Shown one piece after another: positions 1 through 5,250 of a stretch of 5,250 bases of DNA (the stretch's first letter is position 1; the number at the start of each line of letters is the position of its first letter). The notes under the pieces were generated by a model. That model worked only from the letters and a program-made list of their open reading frames with translations, had not been told where the DNA came from and ran no database searches. The position numbers were made by a program, and so were the translations under genes. This stretch comes from Thermococcus paralvinellae (GTDB lineage Archaea; Methanobacteriota_B; Thermococci; Thermococcales; Thermococcaceae), in assembly GCA_015662175.1 (NCBI GenBank), contig DQUR01000040.1, forward strand, positions 1 through 5,250, given 5' to 3'.

Positions 1-480
1 AAGGTAAGGGAAGTGAGTTTTTTTGGGATTAGGTACCCTGTTCCCTACATTGACTGGGGAGAGCAGAAGGTGGTAATAGCAATAAACGTTGGTGGGGCAC
101 TGGTTCCCCTGAGCATAGTTACCTATGAGTTCCTTAGATTTGCAATTATGGGAGATACCGGGTTAATTGTTAGGATGCTCATAGCGATTTTTGTATCCGC
201 AGCGCTTAGCAAAATCTTTTCAAAACCCGTTAAGGGACTGGGAATTGCAATACCTACATTTATTCCTCCGCTGATTGCCGCTTCCCTTGCCCTTTTACTT
301 GGAGGGCCCAACAGGCCAGCTGTAGCATATGCAAGTGGAACCATGGGTGTCTTAATCGGGGCTGATTTACTCAACTGGAGTAAAATTAAGGAACTTGGAG
401 CTCCAATGGTTAGTATAGGTGGTGCTGGCACATTTGATGGCATATTCCTGGCTGGTATAATTGCAGTGTTGCTGGTTTAA
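1..480 (+). CDS. DUF1614 family integral membrane protein, 3' part (5' end outside window)
   Basis: The frame is open from the first base and ends in TAA, giving 159 codons of the C-terminal part. A GTG at position 13 could be read as a start, but the upstream codons (K-V-R-E) stay in frame and the family has further N-terminal membrane segments, so I treat the gene as cut by the window edge. About five hydrophobic segments are visible, at fragment residues ~24-50, 55-72, 79-101, 106-125 and 143-159. Motifs I associate with DUF1614 are YPVPYIDWGEQK (13-24), INVGGALVP (28-36), GADLLN (120-125) and the glycine-rich GAPMVSIGGAGTFDGIFLAG (133-152). The biochemical function is unknown to me. It sits 12 nt upstream of prs, so the two are probably co-transcribed. 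Family assignment is from recognition. Confidence 0.82.
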   Translation, partial: KVREVSFFGIRYPVPYIDWGEQKVVIAINVGGALVPLSIVTYEFLRFAIMGDTGLIVRMLIAIFVSAALSKIFSKPVKGLGIAIPTFIPPLIAASLALLLGGPNRPAVAYASGTMGVLIGADLLNWSKIKELGAPMVSIGGAGTFDGIFLAGIIAVLLV

Positions 481-489
481 GGAGGTGAT
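481..489 (+). promoter_or_regulatory. Strong Shine-Dalgarno site for prs
   Basis: GGAGGTGAT begins directly after the TAA stop of the upstream gene and ends 3 nt before the ATG at 493; the GGAGG core is 7 nt from it. It is close to a full anti-Shine-Dalgarno match. It fixes the prs start and suggests termination-reinitiation coupling with the DUF1614 gene. Confidence 0.85.
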
Positions 490-492
490 ATT

Positions 493-1347
493 ATGAAAAT
501 CATTATCGGGAGTGGAGCCAAGCACCTGAGAAGGGAGATAGAAGAAAAATGTCAGATCTATAGAAAAGACCTCCTCGAGGTGGAGATTAGGAAGTTCCCG
601 GATGGTGAGAAATACGTCAGGGTGTCTGGAGAGGGAGATGAAGCCATCGTTGTGCAATCAACGTATTTCCCCCAGGACGAACATTTAATTGAGCTTCTCT
701 TGCTGGGGGATGCACTTAAGGAAAAGGGATTCAAAAAGCTAATTGCAGTTGTTCCCTACCTTGCATACTCAAGACAAGACAGGGTTACAAAGGATGGGGA
801 GCCAATAAGTGTCAGGGCAATTATGAGGGCAATAGGCATTTACTATGATGAGCTCTATGTTTTTGATCTGCACAATCCAAAAACTGTAGAATTTTTCCCA
901 AAAATGGCTGTTAATCTCAGTCCTGCAAGAGCGATTGCTGAGTATTTCAAAGACAAACTTAGAGAGGGCATAGTCCTGGCGCCGGATAGGGGAGCTTTGG
1001 AGAGGGCAAGGGCCGTTGCTGAAATTTTGGGAGTGGAGTTCAGCTACTTTGAGAAAAAGAGAATTTCCCCAACTGAAGTCCAGATGACGCCGGTTGATAT
1101 AGACGTTGAAGGAAAGAACGTGCTGATAGTCGATGACATTATAAGCACAGGTGGAACGATGATTAGGGCGGCAAACATATTAAGGAAAATGGGGGCAAAA
1201 AGGATATATGTTGTAGCCACTCATGGGGTCTTTGCTGAAGGGGCCATTGAAAGGGTTGGTAAAGCTGTCGATGAACTTGCAGTGACGAATACAATTCCGA
1301 CTCCAGTTTCAAAAATAAGCATTGTTGAGGACATCTTAACGCTTTAG
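493..1347 (+). CDS. prs: Ribose-phosphate pyrophosphokinase (PRPP synthetase), archaeal type
   Basis: Cytosolic enzyme that transfers pyrophosphate from ATP to ribose 5-phosphate, giving PRPP for purine, pyrimidine, histidine and NAD synthesis. The 284 residues are typical of the short archaeal enzymes (bacterial ones are ~315). Visible motifs are FPDGE (35-39) and YSRQDR (92-97) for nucleotide contacts, DLHN (125-128) with the metal-binding His, APDRGA (163-168), the catalytic flexible loop [13 protein letters not shown] (186-198) whose Lys188/Arg190 fit the family KxR pair, and the PRPP-binding loop [12 protein letters not shown] (211-222). It has two phosphoribosyltransferase-like halves and no membrane or signal segments. 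The ATG is supported by the GGAGGTGAT site. The gene follows the DUF1614 gene by 12 nt and ends against a six-T run, so it is probably the last gene of its transcript. No sign of damage. Confidence 0.96.
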   Translation: MKIIIGSGAKHLRREIEEKCQIYRKDLLEVEIRKFPDGEKYVRVSGEGDEAIVVQSTYFPQDEHLIELLLLGDALKEKGFKKLIAVVPYLAYSRQDRVTKDGEPISVRAIMRAIGIYYDELYVFDLHNPKTVEFFPKMAVNLSPARAIAEYFKDKLREGIVLAPDRGALERARAVAEILGVEFSYFEKKRISPTEVQMTPVDIDVEGKNVLIVDDIISTGGTMIRAANILRKMGAKRIYVVATHGVFAEGAIERVGKAVDELAVTNTIPTPVSKISIVEDILTL

Positions 1348-1353
1348 TTTTTT
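1348..1353 (+). terminator. T-run terminator immediately after prs
   Basis: TTTTTT follows the prs TAG without a gap, and a short inverted repeat (AACAA-TT-TTGTT, 1354-1365) comes next. Archaeal RNA polymerase stops at T-runs without needing a stem. A second T5 run lies at 1464-1468 and could act as back-up. Inferred from sequence only. Confidence 0.55.
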
Positions 1354-1463
1354 AACAATTTTGTTGGCATAAAGGCCTCTTCTTAAGCCCCCAGTTCAAC
1401 AAGGGCTAGAATTGGTAATGGCCGAAATCTGATAGCTAACCCGATGTTCCAAAGCCGTTATGG
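1354..1463. other. Structured intergenic element between convergent prs and kptA (possible dispersed repeat or ncRNA)
   Basis: This non-coding stretch has more structure than expected for a short 3' gap. A stem pairs TTCT (1380-1383) and AGCCC (1386-1390) with GGGCT (1403-1407) and AGAA (1408-1411). It has a 2-nt bulge and a 12-nt loop, and GGCC (1374-1377) can pair outside it with GGCC (1420-1423). An AACAA/TTGTT inverted repeat (1354-1365) flanks the left side. Read on the minus strand, the frame ending TGGLRRGLYANKIV looks familiar to me from Thermococcales intergenic or mis-annotated peptides, which would suggest a dispersed repeat. That is memory, not a search. No tRNA, C/D box or CRISPR pattern fits, and the strand is undetermined. 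Confidence 0.4.
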
Positions 1464-1474
1464 TTTTTCGATAC

Positions 1475-2074
1475 TCAAACTTCAGGAATAATGCACTCTG
1501 GCGGGACGTATTTAACTATTCTAACATTTTTACCGGCCTTGTATATCTTGTAGCCCCTCCTCCTTAAACATTCTGCATCAACAACCAGAATAGCGACATC
1601 TTTTCCGTGTCTTAAGCCTGTGTAGTATGCTTCAGTTCTATCCCTTGTTAGATGAACAAACTTCCTCTTCATGGGCTTTAATCCTTCTTTCAGAATGCTA
1701 TCCAGATTTTTTCGTGGTGTTCCGTGATAAAGGATTCTGCTTTCCGTATCTTCCTCATGGTCCAAAAACACTTCATAGCTGTGCCCGTAACGTGCCCTGA
1801 TTTTACCATCCCTGATTTCAAATCTCCCCTTTGGATCAAGCTCAACAACAGCCCTGACGTGCCCTTCTTCAACCCAGGGGTAAACACTTTTAAGGGCTTT
1901 AACGAACTCGTCAAGCTTAATGAATCCGAACTCATCTGGATTGAGATTAAATTCCCATGGAGAGTGTCTCAAAATGTAAGTCATGAGCTTACTCAGCTTA
2001 ACCCTTTTTCGGTCATCTAAGAACAGCTTACCTTTATGCTCTTCTGTGAATTTGCCGTTGTGAATGTTTCTCAT
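1475..2074 (-). CDS. kptA: RNA 2'-phosphotransferase (Tpt1/KptA family)
   Basis: Transfers an internal RNA 2'-phosphate to NAD+, releasing nicotinamide and ADP-ribose 1'',2''-cyclic phosphate. In fungi this finishes tRNA splicing; the archaeal role is unsettled. The 199-residue protein shows the N-terminal winged-helix part with [13 protein letters not shown] (Arg36-His37 catalytic pair), then IRARYGHS (Arg93, His98), the NAD-pocket motif LYHGT (~115-119), VHLTRDR (~140-146) and LRHG (Arg155), matching the Arg-His-Arg-Arg active site of Tpt1. I start at the ATG at 2074 because GGTGGAG lies 5 nt upstream. A TTG at 2095 is also in frame, but lies in the T-tract after nox. About 25 charged residues precede the conserved core, somewhat longer than I expect for archaeal KptA, with no later good start before the core. 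It lies 30 nt downstream of nox on the same strand. Confidence 0.93.
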   Translation of the reverse strand: MRNIHNGKFTEEHKGKLFLDDRKRVKLSKLMTYILRHSPWEFNLNPDEFGFIKLDEFVKALKSVYPWVEEGHVRAVVELDPKGRFEIRDGKIRARYGHSYEVFLDHEEDTESRILYHGTPRKNLDSILKEGLKPMKRKFVHLTRDRTEAYYTGLRHGKDVAILVVDAECLRRRGYKIYKAGKNVRIVKYVPPECIIPEV

Positions 2075-2079
2075 GGAAT

Positions 2080-2086
2080 CTCCACC
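2080..2086 (-). promoter_or_regulatory. Shine-Dalgarno site deciding the kptA start
   Basis: GGTGGAG on the minus strand, 5 nt before the ATG at 2074. It favours this ATG over the in-frame TTG at 2095, which has only T-rich sequence in front of it. Confidence 0.7.
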
Positions 2087-2093
2087 GAGCAGC

Positions 2094-2104
2094 AAAAAGA
2101 AAAA
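2094..2104 (-). terminator. T-tract (T5-C-T5) directly after the nox stop
   Basis: On the minus strand TTTTTCTTTTT follows the nox TGA (2107-2105) without a gap. This is a good archaeal intrinsic termination signal. It would make kptA expression depend on read-through or on a promoter inside the end of nox. I see no convincing TATA box there, only TTTAAG overlapping the last nox codons. Confidence 0.55.
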
Positions 2105-3424
2105 TCACTTAAATCTCCTTAAGGCCATCTCTGCTGCAACAGTTATTGGATCAATGGTCGGGCTTATTGGCGGAGCATAGGCAGTTTCAAGGTAAACGAT
2201 GTCTTCAACAGTTGCATTCTTCTGTGCCAAAGCGGATAGGGTCATTATCCTGCCCCAAACTCTCTCGCCACCTACTATCTGGGCTCCAATTAATTTTCTG
2301 TCCTCTTTTCTGAAAATCAGCTTAACATGGATTGGCTTTCCGCCGGGATAGTACTCGGGCTTTGTTGAGCCTTTGAATTTTCCAACAACAACGTTTATAC
2401 CTTCTCTCTTAGCTCTCTCTTCTGTCATTCCAAAGGTTCCAATTTCGAGATCAAAAAGCTCTGTTATTGCAGTGTTGAACACAGGTTTGAACTTTACGTT
2501 TTTGCCAAAGACATTCTCAGCAGCAACCTTTGCCATCCTCACAGCAGTTGTACCAAGCTGACTGAGGGTTCTTTGCCCGGTAACGGCATCAAAGACTTCC
2601 GCACAGTCCCCGATAGCGTAAATGTCTGGGTCACTGGTTTGTAGATACTCGTTTACAACTATTCCTTTATTGACTTCGAGACCTGCCCTTTTGGCCAAAT
2701 CGACGTTGGCTCTCACACCGGTAGCTATTAGAACAAGATCAGCCTCGATTTCTTCGTCTCCAATCTTGACAGCTTTGACTGGGCTTCCAATTATCTCGCT
2801 TACTCCAACGCCAAATCTAAAGCTTATACCCCTCTCCTCAAGATGTTGCTGCACAATCCTTGCCATGTCCTTATCGAGCATGGTTGGCAATAAATGTCCT
2901 AAAAGCTCTACAACTAAAACCTCCATGCCAAGCTCTCTAAATGCCACAGCCCCTTCTAATCCGATGAGACCAGCACCGATAACAACAGCCCTCTTTGGCT
3001 TTCTCTTGGCTATGTAGGCTTTGATTTTTCTCACATCATCCATGCTCTTGAGCGTGAAGACGCCTTCGTTCTTAACGCCTTTAATTGGTGGAACGAAGGC
3101 TCTTGAGCCAGTAGCAAGGACGAGTTTATCGTAGGGGACTTCACCTTTATCGGTGATCACAACTTTTTTCTCCCTGTCAATTTCCTCTGCTTCCGTTTCA
3201 AGCATCAACTGGATTTTCTGCTTCTCATAAAAGCTGTTCGGGAAAATGACTATGTCCTCAAGCTCTGGGATTTTTCCGCTGAGAACGAAGGGCAAGGCAC
3301 AGGGTGAGTACTGCATGGTGTCTTCCTTCCCAATGACTGTTATCTCAGCCTTTCTGTTAATTTTTCTCGCAAAAAGCGCAAAGTTGCTCCCGGCAGTTCC
3401 AGAGCCAATAACAACTATTCTCAT
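2105..3424 (-). CDS. nox: NADH oxidase, NOX1-type (CoA-disulfide reductase-like flavoprotein)
   Basis: FAD-dependent pyridine nucleotide-disulfide oxidoreductase of the single-cysteine subgroup (NADH oxidase, CoA-disulfide reductase, NADPH-sulfur oxidoreductase). The 439 residues match family length. Domains in order: N-terminal FAD site GSGTAG (7-12); redox cysteine Cys42 in YSPCALPF; LATGSR (104-109); NAD(P)-binding GAGLIGLEGA (150-159); second FAD motif YAIGDCAE (269-276); C-terminal dimerisation domain from ~315, with YLETAYAPPISPTIDP (411-426) carrying two tyrosines near the active site. From memory it resembles Pyrococcus NOX1 more than the sulfur reductase NSR, whose cysteine motif reads HAPCGIPY. 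The ATG at 3424 is chosen because GGTGGTGGAT precedes it; a TTG at 3436 is also in frame. Likely role: NAD(P)H-dependent removal of O2 or disulfide reduction in the cytosol. Exact substrate uncertain. It has its own TATA box; kptA follows. Confidence 0.93.
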   Translation of the reverse strand: MRIVVIGSGTAGSNFALFARKINRKAEITVIGKEDTMQYSPCALPFVLSGKIPELEDIVIFPNSFYEKQKIQLMLETEAEEIDREKKVVITDKGEVPYDKLVLATGSRAFVPPIKGVKNEGVFTLKSMDDVRKIKAYIAKRKPKRAVVIGAGLIGLEGAVAFRELGMEVLVVELLGHLLPTMLDKDMARIVQQHLEERGISFRFGVGVSEIIGSPVKAVKIGDEEIEADLVLIATGVRANVDLAKRAGLEVNKGIVVNEYLQTSDPDIYAIGDCAEVFDAVTGQRTLSQLGTTAVRMAKVAAENVFGKNVKFKPVFNTAITELFDLEIGTFGMTEERAKREGINVVVGKFKGSTKPEYYPGGKPIHVKLIFRKEDRKLIGAQIVGGERVWGRIMTLSALAQKNATVEDIVYLETAYAPPISPTIDPITVAAEMALRRFK

Positions 3425-3454
3425 ATCCACCACCAAAGAAAAGATTGAAGGGGG

Positions 3455-3465
3455 AAGTATAAAAA
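3455..3465 (-). promoter_or_regulatory. TATA box of the nox promoter
   Basis: Minus-strand TTTTTATACTT is centred about 36 nt upstream of the nox ATG. Archaeal transcription starts ~25 nt downstream of the TATA centre, which would be around 3435 and leave a leader of roughly 10 nt holding the GGTGGTGGAT ribosome site. Position and composition fit, but no start site has been measured. Confidence 0.7.
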
Positions 3466-3474
3466 TCTGCCCTT

Positions 3475-3485
3475 AACCGAAGGTT
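3475..3485. promoter_or_regulatory. Short palindrome upstream of the nox TATA box (possible operator)
   Basis: AACCGAAGGTT is an inverted repeat (AACC/GGTT, 3-nt centre) 9 bp upstream of the nox TATA box, where archaeal activators often bind. Read as AAC-n5-GTT it equals part of the extended Thermococcales SurR motif GTTn3AACn5GTT, but the third half-site is poor on both sides (GCC or AGT). Palindromes this short are common, so support is weak. Confidence 0.3.
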
Positions 3486-3511
3486 GTTAGTGGTGAGCCT
3501 TTTCGCGGGAT

Positions 3512-3541
3512 TTTAGTATTTCCACATTTAGTATTTCCACA
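3512..3541. repeat. Perfect 15-bp tandem repeat, two copies
   Basis: TTTAGTATTTCCACA occurs at 3512-3526 and again, adjoining and identical, at 3527-3541. It lies between the MFS remnant and the nox promoter, about 50-75 bp upstream of the nox TATA box. The unit is a multiple of three and lies inside a minus-strand open frame (3487-3609), where it doubles V-E-I-L. It may be a slippage duplication or a paired protein-binding site. Confidence 0.85.
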
Positions 3542-3563
3542 AATTCACTTCTCTCGATTGCGC

Positions 3564-4743
3564 TCAGGGCTTTGAGCCAGCCTGCTGTGTGTATTTTGTT
3601 TTCCAAAGTTCAAATACAATCATGCCAAAAACCAATAGGAGTGAACATACAATCCACTTGGAGGCAAGATCTCCCAGGGCGAGGAACAGGGGTAGTATTA
3701 CCATACCAACCCCGAAGTTTACCAGTGAAATCATTGAACTAGCTGAAGCTCGTATTTCAGAGGGGATTACAGAGTTCCTCAGGCGAGCGATAAAGACGTA
3801 GTATGAACCGATTAATATCTCAAAGACAAACAGAAGCACTAATATCAACATCGCAGTAGGTTTAGTGGGATTTGATTTTAGCGGTAGGGCTATGGTCGAT
3901 GTAATGACGGTGCCGCCAATTAGGAACATCCGTACACCCTTAATTTCATTGGACGCCCTTCTTGCGAGGTAACTACCTATGGCCATAAAGGTCATTAGCA
4001 CGAAATACACAAACCCAAGGAGGCTTTCATGTATGCCCACATCCCTCAGGGTTATCGGCCATATCATAAAGAACACTGAGAGCATTGAGGATACTAAAAG
4101 AATAATCAGCACCAGCATAGAAAATCTGATGTCCCTAAGCATCTTTAGATTTTTTAATAGGATTGTTCTGCTGTCATGATGGCCCCTGTTATCTTTCAGG
4201 AAAAATAGCATTGCTGGAGAAAGAACGCCCAAGGCACCGGAGAGCAACAGTGGCCATTTCAGGCCCATATATTTGACAGAAATCCCGGCTAATACTGATG
4301 CGACCACCCCACCAATGTTCTTCAGTGTTCCCATATTGGAGAACAATTTTTTCAAGTTGGCCCTGCCAAAGGTGTCTACTGCCCAGGCCTCTAGGGAACC
4401 GGAGATGAAAGCCATTCCTGCGCCTCCAAGTACGGCGGAGAGAATTACAATGTAACCCCTAGGTACTTCAAAAATCACCAGTACAGGCATGCCCATTCCA
4501 AGCAAAAATGAGCCCAACATCGTTGATTTAAGCCTTCCAACCTTATCGGCCAGCACCCCGGATGGATACTCTAGCAGAAGATTGGAGACTCTGTTCAATG
4601 AGTATGCCAAGCCAATCCAAGGTAGGGTGACGTACGAGTTAAGATACAGTACGAAATCCCGGTAGGTACATGGAGACGGAGAGTAGAAAATAAAACAGAA
4701 GAAAGATTAGTTGCCCATTTGAACCCTCTCTATGTGCGGGCAT
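3564..4743 (-). pseudogene. MFS transporter, frameshifted near its N-terminus
   Basis: Twelve-segment major facilitator, split by one frameshift. Frame one starts at ATG 4743 (GGAGG 6 nt upstream) and encodes the first membrane segment, ending ...SVSMYLP, before running to a stop at 4639. Frame two continues with DFVLYLNSY from 4658 to the TGA at 3564. Ignoring one G of the GGG at 4657-4659 joins them into ~392 residues, a normal MFS length. Motif A between segments 2 and 3 is clear (GVLADKVGRLK, joined residues ~62-72, after LLLEYPSG). A central charged loop (~183-202) separates the two six-helix halves. The downstream frame alone could start at TTG 4610 (348 aa) but would lack segment 1 and part of segment 2. 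The substrate cannot be told. The start lies within the radical SAM remnant's 3' end, implying former coupling to it. Sequencing error or programmed shift is possible but less likely, because the upstream partner is also broken. Confidence 0.8.
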
Positions 4744-5130
4744 AGGGGTCCTCCCGGTTCATAAAATGCATATGAGTTGTATGCACATCCGCCTTTGCAG
4801 ATGTTGGTTGGCATTTTGAACAGTTTGTGGTTTCTACGGTAATCACCCTCTTGCTCCTGAAAGTATTTAGCACCTTCGAGTTTACCCAGAGGTCTGTTTA
4901 ATGAGGTTTCCGGCTATGAACTCCTTATGGCCTAGAAACGGTGAACATGGATATACATTCCCTGAACTGTCCAAGTGGATAGTTCTTCCTGCAGCACAGA
5001 CCCCTGCTAAATTTAGTTCCTTTAGAGTGCTAAAAGAGTCTGGATGTTTTCCCAAGTAAATGTATACCTTCTCGGTGACAGACATGCCATCACCGTAAGA
5101 CAATAGTCGGACAGAAAATTGAAAGGAACC
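4707..5130 (-). pseudogene. Radical SAM/SPASM protein remnant: C-terminal part only, 5'-truncated and frameshifted
   Basis: After the pyrH stop an open frame reads ...RLLSYGDGMSVTEKVYIYL and on into a SPASM-like domain: VCAAG, GNVYPCSP, then ICKGGCAY and PLCPH. It stops at TAA 4707. The frame breaks near 4885-4890: a stop at 4882 ends the first part, while skipping one base (T at 4890) reads KQT-LGKLEGAKYFQ and continues to the end, 140 residues in total. The SAM-binding CxxxCxxC barrel (~200+ residues) is absent, and no start codon with a good ribosome site precedes the fragment. Cysteines remain at joined residues 45, 62, 111, 115 and 130, but the usual CxxC pair before CKGGC is Lys102/Lys105. 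SPASM proteins bind auxiliary Fe-S clusters, often to modify peptides. This one is almost certainly non-functional. It was followed by, and overlapped, the MFS gene. Confidence 0.78.
4750..4754 (-). promoter_or_regulatory. Shine-Dalgarno site marking the original MFS start
   Basis: Minus-strand GGAGG lies 6 nt before the ATG at 4743, inside the radical SAM 3' end. Site, spacing and the hydrophobic first helix that follows together make this the original start of the transporter, overlapping the upstream stop by 37 nt. Confidence 0.7.
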
Positions 5131-5250
5131 TCATGGCTCCACAACCGTTCCGTTATGTTTTCCTCTGATAACATCAAAGAGGTTTGTTGCGTCCTTCTTG
5201 CCCACGATGTACGTCCTTATCTTGCCACGCTGGATGAACTTGGCAGCAAG
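5131..5250 (-). CDS. pyrH: UMP kinase (uridylate kinase), C-terminal end; 5' part outside window
   Basis: The last 39 codons of a minus-strand gene are visible, ending in TGA at 5131. They begin [20 protein letters not shown] and end HNGTVVEP. The pattern of a helix, a short beta strand I-x-T-x-I-V-G-K, a helix with the D-x-x-N-L-F-x-V-I-x-G type sequence, and a terminal (H/S)NGTxxEP matches the C-terminus of archaeal UMP kinases of the amino acid kinase fold, which phosphorylate UMP to UDP with ATP. The catalytic and nucleotide-binding parts lie outside the window. No T-tract terminator longer than four T follows the stop. Instead the radical SAM remnant starts at once, in the same frame after the stop. 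The visible part is undamaged. Confidence 0.85.
   Translation of the reverse strand, partial: LAAKFIQRGKIRTYIVGKKDATNLFDVIRGKHNGTVVEP

Noticed and set aside
123..443. Minus-strand open frame across the DUF1614 gene
   Set aside because: Shadow of a well-supported membrane protein gene; no promoter or ribosome site and a low-complexity, proline-rich product.
1425..1450. CTGA and CGATG motifs suggesting a C/D box guide RNA
   Set aside because: No RTGATGA C box and no correctly spaced second D box are present on either strand.
2075..2095. Longer kptA starting at TTG 2095
   Set aside because: The added codons overlap the T-tract after nox and lack a ribosome site, while the ATG at 2074 has GGTGGAG at the right spacing.
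2622..3017. 131-codon plus-strand open frame antisense to nox
   Set aside because: It lies wholly inside nox, is rich in S, T, P and L as expected of a reverse-frame reading, and has no recognisable motif or ribosome site.
3425..3436. Longer nox starting at TTG 3436
   Set aside because: The extra codons consist of the ribosome-binding sequence of the ATG at 3424, and the conserved FAD fold begins directly after that ATG.
4712..4727. GGTTCAAAT resembling a tRNA T-loop on the minus strand
   Set aside because: It lies in the coding overlap of the radical SAM and MFS remnants, and no acceptor, D or anticodon stem can be built around it.
4882..5103. Intact 73-residue small protein starting at TTG 5103
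   Set aside because: The sequence is the middle of a SPASM domain that continues in another frame downstream of the stop. There is no ribosome site before the TTG.
1..5250. CRISPR array, insertion sequence or attachment site
   Set aside because: The only direct repeat found is the 15-bp pair at 3512-3541, with no spacers. No transposase reading or terminal inverted repeats were seen.

Overview
The window looks like a piece of a Thermococcales (Thermococcus/Pyrococcus-type) archaeal chromosome. The evidence is the protein families (a NOX1-type NADH oxidase, archaeal KptA, archaeal-type PRPP synthetase and UMP kinase), a TATA-type promoter, strong GGAGGTGAT-like Shine-Dalgarno sites and T-tract terminators. 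This assignment rests on recognising the families, not on a search.

Layout. Plus strand: the 3' part of a DUF1614 membrane protein gene (1-480) runs with 12 nt spacing into prs (493-1347), which ends in a T-run. A 127-nt convergent gap (1348-1474) contains a structured-looking element. Minus strand: nox (2105-3424) with its own TATA box, followed downstream by kptA (1475-2074). A T-tract separates those two genes. The nox upstream region (3425-3563) holds the promoter, a small palindrome and a perfect 15-bp tandem repeat.

The right third (3564-5130, minus strand) is a decaying two-gene unit: the C-terminal SPASM part of a radical SAM protein, then an MFS transporter. The transporter's ATG, preceded by GGAGG, lies inside the end of the radical SAM gene, so the two were once translationally coupled. 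The radical SAM gene has lost its whole catalytic half and carries a frameshift near 4890. The MFS gene carries a frameshift near 4659. The fragment begins immediately after the stop codon of pyrH (5131-5250, partial, minus), which suggests a deletion joined the two.

Functionally, the intact genes are housekeeping: PRPP supply, UMP phosphorylation, NAD(P)H/O2 or disulfide redox, and NAD+-dependent RNA 2'-phosphate removal. The most interesting parts are the broken radical SAM/exporter pair and the structured element downstream of prs. No clearly novel intact system is visible.
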